Virus record (IMG/VR): IMGVR_UViG_3300021513_000001
Span: 1-64,000 of that record
Length of the DNA: 64,000 bases
Origin: a virus
Strand: one strand, 5' to 3'
The notes beneath the pieces were generated by a model. That model had not been told where the DNA came from. It did not search any database and worked only from the letters and a program-made list of their open reading frames with translations. Made by a program: the position numbers and the translations under genes. Every line of letters starts with the position of its first letter. The first letter of the stretch is position 1. Below, piece by piece: positions 53,498 through 64,000 of this stretch.

Positions 53498-56400
53498 CTA
53501 ATAAACACCTGACCATTTTATTTTCAAATTTAACTGATTTAATTCTTTGCTTTTTCCCTCATAACGTATTGGAATTTTTATATATTCAGCTGGTTGTATT
53601 TCCCCAACATATAGTGGTGAGCTTTCTACTAAATTTTTATATTCATTTCCATGCTTAACAAATAGTTTATCGTTTACTAATAGGTTTTCTCTATTCCTTG
53701 AATGTATCTTTATATAATTAACTTGTCCGCATAAACCAAGAGAATTATAAATACTTGTTATATATACAGGACTTCCACCTACCATAACACCAAAAACTTT
53801 TAGTTTCATTATTTCTATTATATTAAACTGAATTCTTCCAACCATAAACCCGTTAACATATAATTCTGACCAAAAACACCCGCCTTTACAAAACCAATCA
53901 AGTTTTAGCTTTATTCTATCATTTACATTAAACTTACATGCCTTACCAAATTTTTTAACTGTTCTAACATCATGCTTATAAGAGTACACACCCAATACGA
54001 ACTCACCTGATAGCTTGTTCACAAGAGAAAAACATAACTCGTCACTAAACACTGATAATAAGACCTTATCTGATAATATATTTCCAAATATCTTACCATC
54101 ACTATCCCAATATGTTATATAATCTAACTGAACACTACCCGAATCAGACTCATAATACAAATGCATACAAAAAGCATCTTTATTAGACGACAAAACATTC
54201 TTAACAGAGGATTTATCAACAAAAATATTATCAAGTACTAAAATTCCTAATTCATGTAAATAAATTCCACCAAACCATACATTAAATATATCTAAATCAT
54301 TAAATAATAAACTATCTGTAACAACATTAAATACATACTTAATAACATAACTACTATAAAAATTAAGTCTAATAGTATTCCACCCGCTCATTAAACTTAA
54401 ATTCCATCTATAGTAAGTGCCGTTTCTTTTATCTCCAATACATAAATAAAAGTTATCAACGTTATTAGATGAATATATTCTTAATACTAATTCGTCTGTA
54501 ATAGACCATTCTTTATCCATTCCAAATTTTTCATAATAAGTACCTACTTCAAAAACAGTATTCTTAAAAAACCTTACACCTATAGAAGTAGAACATCCTT
54601 TTATATAAAAAAATTCTTCATAAAGTTCTACATCTCCAAAATATACTCTCCAAGAATCAACCGAGGCTGTTATAAAATCCTCTGAAACACTAACAGTATA
54701 TTCGTCTATAATGAAACCACAGTCATACAAACCGTCAGTTTTAGCTAATACAGAAGTAAAATTACCCGCAGGCAAACTATCTAAATCTAGAACAGAATAC
54801 GACACACATTCGTTAACAAACTGCTTACTGAAATAATAATTTGGTTGGCACACCCCTGTTTCAGAATAATTAATAGACTCTAACGCTAGCGTTTTATCTA
54901 ATTCATAAATATTACAAAAAGTATTATCAAATTTTCTAACATTAGAAAATGATAAAATCTTAATATATTCTATAAATACTACATTACCCGAAAGCAAATT
55001 ATTATTGAAAAAAAACTCTGATACTTGTTTGGTTTCATAAATTATTAAATCAATAGTAGTAAAAGAAACAGAATCAAACTCAGCAATTATAGTAGAATTA
55101 ATATTATCTTCTATATCAAATACAGTAACTGAATCCATAACTATACTACACTTTGTTATATATCCAGCATACTCAGTGCCAACATTATATCCAGATTTTA
55201 TAACAATACGATCACAAACTCCACCGCCAAAAAGTTTCAGATGTATTACCAAACTATCAGAAAAACTTGATACCATATAATCATTTATATCTGTTTTATT
55301 TCGTTTCCATTTAACATTATAAACATCTGTCAAAGTTGAACTAACACTTAATACTGAAGCCGAAAGAAGATCTATATATTTAGAATCTCCTGTATATTCC
55401 CATCTCGAATCCTCACAGCCGCTAATTGTTGGAAAAACACTAAATACCCCAGGATCTAAATTAAAAGCATCTTTACTAACGTTATTAGACAAGACATACC
55501 ACCTAGCATCAGACAAAGAACATTGAGTAGTCAATAAACAAGGATTATCAATGTTATCTGAGTAATACATAACATTTGAAAAGTTATGCGCTTGTTGCTG
55601 GGTAAGAAACCCAACCCCCACATTAGAACCAAAATCTATAAAAAATTTATATTTTATATTACAGTCACTAATACTACAACTAGTATAACCTAATTTTTCC
55701 AAATAGGAATTATAATATAATAATAACTCTGAAGAACTTGTTTCTATATTTGACCATATAAATTCGTCTATTATAGAAGGTGTATTACGTCCAAATATTA
55801 AACTAGAACTATATTGATTTATTGGTTCATAAATTTTATAATCTACTATTGTATTATTATGTGCCAACTTTAAACTAATACCCAGATTATCTATAATATT
55901 AATATTATTTAAAGTCTCATTATATGTTTGATACCTATCAAATACTCTTATTGTATCTACATATCCCTGAATAAATAATTTAAAACTAGCGTCAACCGGA
56001 GGCATGAAATATTCAGAAAAATAATAGTTATTATCACCGCCATAAAAAGTAACCCCGCCAGGGGTATTACCAAAAGATAAATAATTAAATGCATTCTTTT
56101 TACTTCTTACTATTTTTTCTAAACCGTTAGGTGTATTTAAATAAATATTCGTATCATTATGTGGAGAAAATAATACAAAAACAGGAATTGTATCCATGAT
56201 TATGGGTTCATATAAAGAAGAATCTGAATAAATCTCAGATCGCATTTGATATCCATTTCCACTCTTCAATAAGTAATCTCTAGAAAGATTAATTCTACAA
56301 TTCAATATATCAAACATTATATCAAGATAACCACTAGCAGTATAAGCCAAACGATAAGAGGAAAGACCAGAAAAATAACACTTTCTTAAATAAACATAAA

Positions 56401-59400
56401 AAGACCGCGTGCCTTCGATCTTAAACACGTACGTACTTGATGTAGCAACATACCTACAATTATCCATTGTAAAATAACTAACTTTGTCACCTTGTGTTCT
56501 AAAAGAAATATTATTAGTCGGCAACTGCTCTGTTATTGTTATATTCTTAAATATCACCTCACATCCATTTAATTTTACTGAACTTCCACTTATAACTATA
56601 TTTATATCACTATAATTACCAACACCAATTATTATAATATTTTTACTAATTGTATAACCACCTATGCTATAAGTACCAGGCAATACATAAATAATTTCCC
56701 CATTCGAAGCTTCAGATATAGCAGAAGTTAGAGTAATATAATTATCACCAACTACTTTTGCCCCATCAAATTTTACCAAATCTTCATTTATTTCAATATA
56801 AGACAAAAATATTGAATTGTCTATTTTAACAACAGAATCAACAAAAAAATATCTACACTTATCTACTAACTCATTCAAATTAACATATATAATATCTTGA
56901 TATGCTTTATTTGTTGGTGAAAATTTCCATGCTGTAGGAACTAATGCTACAGCATCTGCTGGTGTCATAAATTCTTCACTATCAACAGTAATACTATCCA
57001 AATAAGCTATAACACCTGGACCTGTTCCTTCCACAGACACTTTATAATAATATTGTTTAGCACAATCCTGCGATAATATAACTATCCAATCATCACCATC
57101 ACTTAAAAAATATTGTATATTATAACCGTCATTTATTATTTTCAATTTTCTATTACTAACATTTGAAACGTGGTAAATAGAAGAATTGCCGGATGATCCA
57201 CTACAATAATAATTTACCCAAGAAGCAGTCCCATCATTATACCCAACTTTAAATTTAGATACACCAAATATCCTATCTTTATAACTATCATACGCTTCTA
57301 CATTTAAAGACAGAGCTAAACCGTTTACAAAATCAAACGATAAATCATTATAGCTTAAAACTACTTCAAAAGGAGCACAGAAAAATATATTTGACTGTAT
57401 TTTATCTCCATTAACTGACATTAGCTTCAAAGAACTATTATATATTCTAGGATCACCGCTAACTGCCCACCTTTTTAAATTTGGAGACCTACCATCAGAA
57501 AGATTAAAATTATCATTAGCCCCAACAGAAAACAACCAATCTCTTTTTAATTCTCTATATAAAATTCTATCTTCAAAACATCTAAATCTATGAACTGTAG
57601 TAACTTGATTACCGTAGGTTCCCTTGCCATACAAATTACCCCACCAAGCATATAAATCACCATTTATAATATAATCTAATACTAAATAACCATTAGTAGG
57701 ACCTTGCCAATAAATTATAGTCCCAGTTCCTGGTACAAATTTAACACCTATCATATAAGGCCGACCATATACAGGATAAAACAACCTATTATCGCCATCA
57801 TATATACGACTATAAGAATAACCATCAATATAAAGTCTAAATACACCGGCATCATAACTAATATAAATACTTTCCCCAGTATGATCATAATAAGCACTAC
57901 GAAAAGGGGTATTACAAACAACAAAACCAGCACTATAACTATTATTATAATCTTCTATAGTAAAAGAACATTCAAATGTAATAACACCGGCTGAACGTAT
58001 TATTTTATTTGTACGAATATTTCCACCTTCTAACTTTATATAATTATCATTAACATACGAATAATTTCCATCTATAACAACATCACAATATGAATTCAAG
58101 TCATCATTAATTACAAAATTATCAAAATAACATTCTAATTTCGAGCTACCATCCCAAGAACTGTGCTCTAATCTAATATATGATACATTAACATCCTCTG
58201 GCACCATCCAATCAACAAGACGAAACCACTGATTTTTTTGCAAAAAATATGAAGAAAATATATTTTCTTTTTTAATTATTCTAATTTTTCCAAAATCATC
58301 ATTTTGTGCTGCATATTGTGCCAAAGTAGTCCAGTCACCATCTATACAAATAGTTGTTTTATATCCACAATTAGAATGAGTCCCCTGTCTTCTAATATCA
58401 AAGCGGTTTCCATTCTCAAAATAAATAACAAGTTGCTGAGACAATTCAGACGAATAGTAATAATTGCCTAACTCAAAATCTACCTGAACATTAAAATCTC
58501 CAACAGGCGTATATTTAGTATCAATATAAATATGTTCAGCACAATATTTTACATGAAGCTTATTATTTTTTATCTCTATATTAGAAGTTGAACCAGACCA
58601 CAAGGTTTGATCATATAAATCGCCATCATTACCTGTAAAATCATCACTCATATACTCTACAAAACCAGATCCGCTAAATGAAGTATTAAATGTTCCTTCT
58701 CCGGCTTTAAAAGTTTCATCAATAATTGTATTTACATCATATCTCGATTTATAAATTGCTTTTATTGTTTGGTCAGATGTATTAGTAAACAGCTGCTTAT
58801 CTATATTATAATTTCCTACTGATACACTAGATACAGTATTAACATCACTACTATATGATAAAACACTATCTATTTTAAGTTCAACAAAATACTCACTAAA
58901 CCAACACAAAGATAGATCCTTCTCTTTGTATGTTAAACCTATACTATACGGTTTATTAATTAAAAATCCGCCAGCGGGGATTGAAGAACTAACACCTCCT
59001 ATCCATGAAAAACTAAAAGGATAGTCGAGTTTAGAAACCAACTCACTATTAACAACACCGTAACTATCTTCATTAATAAATTTTCTACCACGTACAAATA
59101 AAGTACTAATACCGGGAGATTCTAACAACTCTAAATCAGTATCTGCTATACCTACCCCCTTTGTTAATAAAATCTTTTTTATTCTTAAACTAAAACTGTT
59201 ATCACCATAAAGATAAACTTTCACATCTACAGGATAAATATAATCATAACCATAATCATATGAACCAATTTCACACCAGGTAGTTCCGTATTTTCTATAA
59301 TAAAAATAAAAAACAGAATCTGTTCTTTCTATACGTAATCCTCCTGATACACTACCAACACCGCCGCTTTTATAACCATGAGAAGCATAAACATAGTGAT

Positions 59401-62400
59401 TATCAAACCGATGTTTTACATAAACATCATTATAATAAGTATTATTTTTAAACACTGCTTTTAAAACTACTGAAGCTTCTCCACTAGAATAGTCGCTAAA
59501 ACCATCAAAATATACATCTATAATAAAAGCCCCATCTATCGAAAATCTTGAACGTAAACTTTCAGCACTTCCCAAATGCTCAAGCCAAACTCCGCCGCTA
59601 TCTACCTCATACGGAGAAGATATAATCCACTTATAGTCTAAAACACCTTCTTCAGAAAAATCAGTACTGTACTGATCATTAGATGTAAACTTATAAGCTA
59701 TTTCATTTTTAGATTTATAACCAACGAACTCATTAAAAAGATAATGGGCTGTTGTATATGCATTTTTAGAAAACAAAGAAAAATTATCATAAACATCATA
59801 ATAAGTAATATTGTCGTAACTATACATTAATGTGCACGGTTCGTATGAGCCTGTTTCACTAATATAATAAATAACAGCCCTATTAACACCACAATTACTA
59901 CCAAGATCCACCCCAACAGCAGACAAAACATCATCTCCACCCTTTTGTATAGAATGTGACAAATCATAATTTATAACTACGTTGTCATCAAGATAAGAAG
60001 TTTTTCCAGATAAAATACCAAAATATAAATCATCAGAATAAGAAACATACCCCTGCCGTATAGGAATAAGAACATCATCAATATAACACTTTATCTCAGT
60101 TACTTTTATACTTTTTGAAGATTCGTTTACAAACTTTAAATATCTTAAACTTATATTATTAAAATTATATACAAACTTCTTAACAGTATAATCTCTACAA
60201 AAAGTTAAACTTTTGTTAAAGTTGTCTAAAATAGTAGAATTGTCCAGAACATTACCAGAATACACATAACTTAATCCATCGTTTACAGTATACCAAATCT
60301 TTTTTCCAGAAACAACTTTAGACGCTTTAATCTCACAAGATATAAACTCGGCTATTATATTACCTTTAACATGCGGAGCATTAAAAATAGTTGAAATAGC
60401 TACTAATACCTCAGTATCAAATAAAGAAAAGGTTGTTAACTCATGCCATTTGTCACTATAAAAACAATAAAAAGTCCAAGCATTGTCACGCTTCTTTATT
60501 TTTAATCCAACATTTCTTCCTAAAACATTACTAAAATTATAATAAGTAGGATCAACTTGATTTTCTAACTTAAATTCTAAACCATACTCCGGACTGAGTT
60601 GAAACGAAGAATAAAATCTTAAATAATTATTGTAATTCCGATCACAACAAGCCAGCCCTATATATACAAAATCTTCTATATTGCCTACATAATTAAACCT
60701 CAGTTCTATATCTATATCATTATAAAACTCATTAACATTTATATAATTAAACCATCTTATCGCTTCATTTTTTAATGGTCTTAATTTTAACCCCACATCT
60801 ATATAAACAAATTCACCATCTTTACCAGGAACTAAATAATCATAAGGAGCGTACCAATCATCATAGACAGTAGTCTTAAAATTATAATATTTACTTACAA
60901 AAAAATTTTCTAAGTTAAGCAAATTTTTTAATGAATATGTATTATATTCACTATTTATATAATTACTAGAAACAAAATAAAACTCAGAATGTGTATACTT
61001 AGTAGGAACAAAACCTTTATGTACAATGTCGTTATCAAAATCATATTCATACACCAAACTGTCTAACAAGTCTGCAGTATAATCTAACAAATAACAATTT
61101 AATGGTTTAATTCTAGTATTATATATTGTTAAAACACCTTCTCCTGATTCGTTACTGGAGACAAAATAATCATCTGGAACAAAAGACGAATATACATTAA
61201 TATTATCAAGGTTAAAAACCCTGTCATTAGAAATAAGACAAACATTTATAACTAAACTTTTTATATGGGTACCTATATAAATATCTTTTTTATCGCCATT
61301 ATTATTTAAATCAAACATTACCATTTTAGAACAGTCTAAAAAACCACACACATCAACAACATAAGCTAACATATTACCTGTTTTTGTACATATTTCTATT
61401 TCAGAAAAACTTATATTTGGAAGATTCTTGTTATTATAAACAAAAACACCAACCCCTTTAGTTTTTACCTCATTTTTTATATCAAACTTCCAATTATCAA
61501 TTTGATATTCTGAAATTATAACATCTTCTATATTAGAAAAACTCGGAGAAGTTTTAGTATTATCCAAAATTTCTAATAAATAATTATCAAAACTTTCTTC
61601 TTCAGTGCTATATATTAAAACACTACATATATCTATTGCTACCGGAAACTCATAATAAAACAAAACACTTCCTGGTATAAAAGAACATGTATAATTATTA
61701 TACTCATATACATTAATTATATAATCATTCCAACTATATCTTAAAATATTTTTATTTTTTATTGATGTTAAATCTATAGGAGGACTATAATCATAATTAT
61801 CTAACTCTATTTCAGTAACATCTGCATAAAGTATATTGTCAGATAAACAATCTATACCTACAATCTCGCCAGGAATTTCTGTCACATTTCCTTGATCGTC
61901 TTTAACATTAAGTTGACAACCAAGTATTTTATAATTAAAGTTATTATTAAATATTATATTAAATTCTTTATCATAAGAATCGGAATACTCTAATAAAAAT
62001 GACAGTTTATCTACATAAGAGGTTTCATTATAAACAGCAAGTATTGGAATATCATTATTTGTCGGTGCTTTAAAATAAGCATAAAAAGAAACAGAAGAAA
62101 ATGAAGTTTCCTCTATATCACTTTTATTTATACTATCAGAATACCCAGAAACTACACCGTAATAATTTATAACAAAATCAGCCTTTCTAGATATACCTAT
62201 CTTTAAATTATAAAAACCTATTACATCTCCTCTATATACTCTACATACCCAATCTAGTATATGTTTTGACATCTTATTTGTTTCTGATAAAAAATAACTA
62301 TTAACTACCTCATAAACATCTTTATTTTTCCTATATATTAAAATTTTTCCACCGCCAGAAAGAGCTTTACAATAAATTTCAAAACAATTAAGATATCCAT

Positions 62401-63460
62401 CAAAATTAACACCAATTGTATAAAAAATAACAGTTTTATTCAAAAATTCAAAACTAGATTCTGGATATAGATCCTTACTATCTGAGAACCCAACACTAAA
62501 CACTTTATTAAAATCTAAACTTTTTAAATCAGACGTCTTATATATACCCTTTAAATTACCAGCAACGTCTATATAATCAGATTTACCACTACTTTCTACA
62601 ATATAAGTATAAGAAATAGAACCATCGCTATTAAAAAATCCAAGCTTTTCTGATATATCCGTATAAACAATTTCTGGTTTTGTATAATCACAATTTAATC
62701 TTATTTTATTTCCATCTTTTAATATTTTAAGACACGGAATCGGCATAGAATCAAAAAAAGAATTTAATTTACTTAAAATCTCATCTAAAAAGTAATAACC
62801 GCGCACAAACTCTACAACAAAATCTATACCATATATATTAAACAAAAAACTAGAATCCTGACTAATATTTATATTATTACTGTTAATAAATTTACCCAAT
62901 AATATATGTAAATCTTTCCCGCCGCTACACATATAGCTATACTTACTATAATAAGGACACGTAGGCTTAGAACACCTGTATTCAATAGGAGAATATACAG
63001 AAAAATATCTTATAAATAAAGGAACTATCTCGTCATTAAAAATACAAAGCCTTATATTAGTAATTTTTCCCACCCAGGCAGCATTTTGTCTTAAATCTAT
63101 ATCAGAATACAAAAATCCAGTAGTTAATTTTTCTAAAATTACATTTTCATAGCACTTATCACAAAAATCAAAATCTCCATCCTTCTTCCAAGCAATTTTT
63201 AACTTTAAACTGTCAACATTTTTAATATAATAAACCAGCCTTAACATATAAAAACTACTAGAATCAATAGAATCATCAAACAAAACCTCTAAATAAGAAG
63301 ATGTATCCATAAAAACACAACAAACATTATCATGCTCAGTAATATACAAACTACTTATTGTATTAAAAGATTGTTTGGGAAACTCAAAAATTTTGTTAGT
63401 TTCATAAGCACATCTTCCACCAACAAATATATAATCAAAAGCTGCTTTAGTTCCATACAT
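53498..63460 (-). CDS. Giant 3320-residue multidomain virion-type protein
   Basis: This is the largest gene of the window, with GGAGAA before the ATG. Several consecutive lectin/LamG-like beta-sandwich domains are seen, for instance near 910-1080 (DIELRFNYVGN, VGLKIKKRDNAWTFYCFYSD), 1270-1440, 1600-1780 and 1950-2150. A beta-helix-like region near 2235-2360 (GEIIYVLPGTYSIGGYTI, IIIIGVGNYSDINI) and a discoidin-like segment near 2740 follow, with a final lectin-like domain and a YVGEIQPAEYIKIPIRY end. A calcium-loop-like DLNNNGDKKD is near 715. The N-terminus has a CSKPTCPYYSKYSYMC cluster. No signal peptide. It is most likely a tail-fibre or central tip protein. Confidence 0.66.
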   Translation of the reverse strand: MYGTKAAFDYIFVGGRCAYETNKIFEFPKQSFNTISSLYITEHDNVCCVFMDTSSYLEVLFDDSIDSSSFYMLRLVYYIKNVDSLKLKIAWKKDGDFDFCDKCYENVILEKLTTGFLYSDIDLRQNAAWVGKITNIRLCIFNDEIVPLFIRYFSVYSPIEYRCSKPTCPYYSKYSYMCSGGKDLHILLGKFINSNNINISQDSSFLFNIYGIDFVVEFVRGYYFLDEILSKLNSFFDSMPIPCLKILKDGNKIRLNCDYTKPEIVYTDISEKLGFFNSDGSISYTYIVESSGKSDYIDVAGNLKGIYKTSDLKSLDFNKVFSVGFSDSKDLYPESSFEFLNKTVIFYTIGVNFDGYLNCFEIYCKALSGGGKILIYRKNKDVYEVVNSYFLSETNKMSKHILDWVCRVYRGDVIGFYNLKIGISRKADFVINYYGVVSGYSDSINKSDIEETSFSSVSFYAYFKAPTNNDIPILAVYNETSYVDKLSFLLEYSDSYDKEFNIIFNNNFNYKILGCQLNVKDDQGNVTEIPGEIVGIDCLSDNILYADVTEIELDNYDYSPPIDLTSIKNKNILRYSWNDYIINVYEYNNYTCSFIPGSVLFYYEFPVAIDICSVLIYSTEEESFDNYLLEILDNTKTSPSFSNIEDVIISEYQIDNWKFDIKNEVKTKGVGVFVYNNKNLPNISFSEIEICTKTGNMLAYVVDVCGFLDCSKMVMFDLNNNGDKKDIYIGTHIKSLVINVCLISNDRVFNLDNINVYSSFVPDDYFVSSNESGEGVLTIYNTRIKPLNCYLLDYTADLLDSLVYEYDFDNDIVHKGFVPTKYTHSEFYFVSSNYINSEYNTYSLKNLLNLENFFVSKYYNFKTTVYDDWYAPYDYLVPGKDGEFVYIDVGLKLRPLKNEAIRWFNYINVNEFYNDIDIELRFNYVGNIEDFVYIGLACCDRNYNNYLRFYSSFQLSPEYGLEFKLENQVDPTYYNFSNVLGRNVGLKIKKRDNAWTFYCFYSDKWHELTTFSLFDTEVLVAISTIFNAPHVKGNIIAEFISCEIKASKVVSGKKIWYTVNDGLSYVYSGNVLDNSTILDNFNKSLTFCRDYTVKKFVYNFNNISLRYLKFVNESSKSIKVTEIKCYIDDVLIPIRQGYVSYSDDLYFGILSGKTSYLDDNVVINYDLSHSIQKGGDDVLSAVGVDLGSNCGVNRAVIYYISETGSYEPCTLMYSYDNITYYDVYDNFSLFSKNAYTTAHYLFNEFVGYKSKNEIAYKFTSNDQYSTDFSEEGVLDYKWIISSPYEVDSGGVWLEHLGSAESLRSRFSIDGAFIIDVYFDGFSDYSSGEASVVLKAVFKNNTYYNDVYVKHRFDNHYVYASHGYKSGGVGSVSGGLRIERTDSVFYFYYRKYGTTWCEIGSYDYGYDYIYPVDVKVYLYGDNSFSLRIKKILLTKGVGIADTDLELLESPGISTLFVRGRKFINEDSYGVVNSELVSKLDYPFSFSWIGGVSSSIPAGGFLINKPYSIGLTYKEKDLSLCWFSEYFVELKIDSVLSYSSDVNTVSSVSVGNYNIDKQLFTNTSDQTIKAIYKSRYDVNTIIDETFKAGEGTFNTSFSGSGFVEYMSDDFTGNDGDLYDQTLWSGSTSNIEIKNNKLHVKYCAEHIYIDTKYTPVGDFNVQVDFELGNYYYSSELSQQLVIYFENGNRFDIRRQGTHSNCGYKTTICIDGDWTTLAQYAAQNDDFGKIRIIKKENIFSSYFLQKNQWFRLVDWMVPEDVNVSYIRLEHSSWDGSSKLECYFDNFVINDDLNSYCDVVIDGNYSYVNDNYIKLEGGNIRTNKIIRSAGVITFECSFTIEDYNNSYSAGFVVCNTPFRSAYYDHTGESIYISYDAGVFRLYIDGYSYSRIYDGDNRLFYPVYGRPYMIGVKFVPGTGTIIYWQGPTNGYLVLDYIINGDLYAWWGNLYGKGTYGNQVTTVHRFRCFEDRILYRELKRDWLFSVGANDNFNLSDGRSPNLKRWAVSGDPRIYNSSLKLMSVNGDKIQSNIFFCAPFEVVLSYNDLSFDFVNGLALSLNVEAYDSYKDRIFGVSKFKVGYNDGTASWVNYYCSGSSGNSSIYHVSNVSNRKLKIINDGYNIQYFLSDGDDWIVILSQDCAKQYYYKVSVEGTGPGVIAYLDSITVDSEEFMTPADAVALVPTAWKFSPTNKAYQDIIYVNLNELVDKCRYFFVDSVVKIDNSIFLSYIEINEDLVKFDGAKVVGDNYITLTSAISEASNGEIIYVLPGTYSIGGYTISKNIIIIGVGNYSDINIVISGSSVKLNGCEVIFKNITITEQLPTNNISFRTQGDKVSYFTMDNCRYVATSSTYVFKIEGTRSFYVYLRKCYFSGLSSYRLAYTASGYLDIMFDILNCRINLSRDYLLKSGNGYQMRSEIYSDSSLYEPIIMDTIPVFVLFSPHNDTNIYLNTPNGLEKIVRSKKNAFNYLSFGNTPGGVTFYGGDNNYYFSEYFMPPVDASFKLFIQGYVDTIRVFDRYQTYNETLNNINIIDNLGISLKLAHNNTIVDYKIYEPINQYSSSLIFGRNTPSIIDEFIWSNIETSSSELLLYYNSYLEKLGYTSCSISDCNIKYKFFIDFGSNVGVGFLTQQQAHNFSNVMYYSDNIDNPCLLTTQCSLSDARWYVLSNNVSKDAFNLDPGVFSVFPTISGCEDSRWEYTGDSKYIDLLSASVLSVSSTLTDVYNVKWKRNKTDINDYMVSSFSDSLVIHLKLFGGGVCDRIVIKSGYNVGTEYAGYITKCSIVMDSVTVFDIEDNINSTIIAEFDSVSFTTIDLIIYETKQVSEFFFNNNLLSGNVVFIEYIKILSFSNVRKFDNTFCNIYELDKTLALESINYSETGVCQPNYYFSKQFVNECVSYSVLDLDSLPAGNFTSVLAKTDGLYDCGFIIDEYTVSVSEDFITASVDSWRVYFGDVELYEEFFYIKGCSTSIGVRFFKNTVFEVGTYYEKFGMDKEWSITDELVLRIYSSNNVDNFYLCIGDKRNGTYYRWNLSLMSGWNTIRLNFYSSYVIKYVFNVVTDSLLFNDLDIFNVWFGGIYLHELGILVLDNIFVDKSSVKNVLSSNKDAFCMHLYYESDSGSVQLDYITYWDSDGKIFGNILSDKVLLSVFSDELCFSLVNKLSGEFVLGVYSYKHDVRTVKKFGKACKFNVNDRIKLKLDWFCKGGCFWSELYVNGFMVGRIQFNIIEIMKLKVFGVMVGGSPVYITSIYNSLGLCGQVNYIKIHSRNRENLLVNDKLFVKHGNEYKNLVESSPLYVGEIQPAEYIKIPIRYEGKSKELNQLNLKIKWSGVY

Positions 63461-63466
63461 AAAATA

Positions 63467-64000
63467 TTATTCTTCTCCTATAGGTTCTCCATTTTCATCA
63501 TAAAAAAAATAAGCCGTTGGTTTTGTTGGCTGTTCAATCCAAGTTGAAACATCTACTACATCAGGATAACCAAACATTCCATGCTCTACATGTGTTACAA
63601 AAAGAATATTATAAGGAATTACAAAATAATTACCAACAGCGGAAGTATTAAAAGAAACATTACACCAATTTAAAAGTTCTAAACATGTTTTTTCTTTTTC
63701 GCTTGGAACTTCAGCAAGAATATTTAAGTTATCACTATACATATCCAAACACCCACTACAGAAAGCTTTAACTAAATAGGTACTATTACAAGCCGCGAAA
63801 TGATATGTTGAATAAAAAGAATCTGGATACAAATCTAACTTATGACCCGGAGCTACCCACTGCGAAATCGGAACATAACCAAAAGCTTTATATAAATCTG
63901 GAACTAAACCCGCATTAAAAATAACATATTCTTCCGTTCTTGTATTAAAAACTTCGCTTTTCAAACAAAATCGAATAAAAGAAGTAGAATAGTGTATTAA
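63467..64000 (-). CDS. Virion-type protein, 5' end beyond the right edge
   Basis: The frame is open from the right edge to the stop at 63467 (at least 177 codons). The first possible start, TTG at 63964, has no ribosome binding site, and 12 more sense codons precede it, so the true start is probably outside the window. No family is recognised. The sequence is Tyr/Phe/Cys-rich (YHFAACNSTYLVKAFCSGC) and ends YFFYDENGEPIGEE. It precedes the 3320-residue gene by six bases, so it belongs to the structural operon. Confidence 0.62.
   Translation of the reverse strand, partial: LIHYSTSFIRFCLKSEVFNTRTEEYVIFNAGLVPDLYKAFGYVPISQWVAPGHKLDLYPDSFYSTYHFAACNSTYLVKAFCSGCLDMYSDNLNILAEVPSEKEKTCLELLNWCNVSFNTSAVGNYFVIPYNILFVTHVEHGMFGYPDVVDVSTWIEQPTKPTAYFFYDENGEPIGEE

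Noticed and set aside
57704-57994. Plus-strand frame of 96 codons inside the 3320-residue gene
   Set aside because: Ile/Thr/Asn-rich low-complexity translation with no ribosome binding site or family resemblance; it is a shadow of the minus-strand gene.
1-64000. CRISPR arrays, tRNA genes, rRNA genes or code reassignment
   Set aside because: I saw no evenly spaced direct repeats, no tRNA-like cloverleaf segments, and all three stop codons end genes while Trp is encoded by TGG, so none is supported.

Overview
This window is part of a large, AT-rich, tailed-phage-like genome. The evidence is a phage-style replication and recombination set (sliding clamp, RecA, DnaB-type helicase, short primase, SSB), a small lysis cassette with a T4-type lysozyme, tightly packed genes with 1-20 base overlaps, and about 30 kb of giant virion-type proteins built from lectin-like, kelch-like and beta-helix modules. 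No terminase, capsid or DNA polymerase gene is visible, so this is only a section of the genome. The host is probably Gram-negative: the lysozyme is GH24, the sugar genes look like LPS or capsule genes, and six promoters match the sigma-54 (RpoN) -24/-12 consensus. The standard genetic code fits all genes.

Layout. 1-2330 (minus strand): a KdsC-like HAD protein without its nucleophile, two small proteins, a GH24 lysozyme, an exported thermonuclease and a zinc-binding-type small protein. 2320-14572 (minus): a glycan gene cluster with at least seven glycosyltransferases, an acetyltransferase, a methyltransferase, a B12-binding radical SAM enzyme and a polysaccharide pyruvyltransferase, interrupted by a Dam-family methyltransferase paired with a PD-(D/E)XK-type protein. 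14573-14796: a gene-free stretch holding the decayed 3' end of a tnpB gene. 14797-27739 (minus): an intein-split glycosyltransferase, a Cas4/RecB-like nuclease, DnaJ, SSB, primase, helicase, a ligase-like protein without its catalytic lysine, a nuclease, RecA and the sliding clamp. 27957-33792 (plus): a 1529-residue kelch/FN3 protein, a small protein and a papain-type protease. 33789-64000 (minus): a repeat protein, four giant proteins of 1617, 2479, 1736 and 3320 residues, and one gene cut by the right edge. No gene-free stretch exceeds 300 bases; the longest are 14573-14796 and 27740-27956.

How it fits together. The minus-strand left half is divided into units by six sites reading TGGYRY-N5-TTGCRT, the exact sigma-54 spacing, at 64, 2311, 15060, 20465, 24399 and 27837. 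Three of the resulting transcripts (from 27837, 20465 and 15060) carry a dispersed hairpin repeat in the same orientation (27749, 19975, 14583). In the 14583 copy the repeat is continuous with the last 40 codons of a TnpB protein, which suggests that TnpB right-end or omega-RNA-like elements were scattered or kept as RNA elements in front of phage genes. This pair, the RpoN-like promoters and the tnpB-derived hairpins, is the most novel signal here. The glycan cluster and the giant surface proteins suggest a virion, or an infected cell surface, that is heavily remodelled with sugars.
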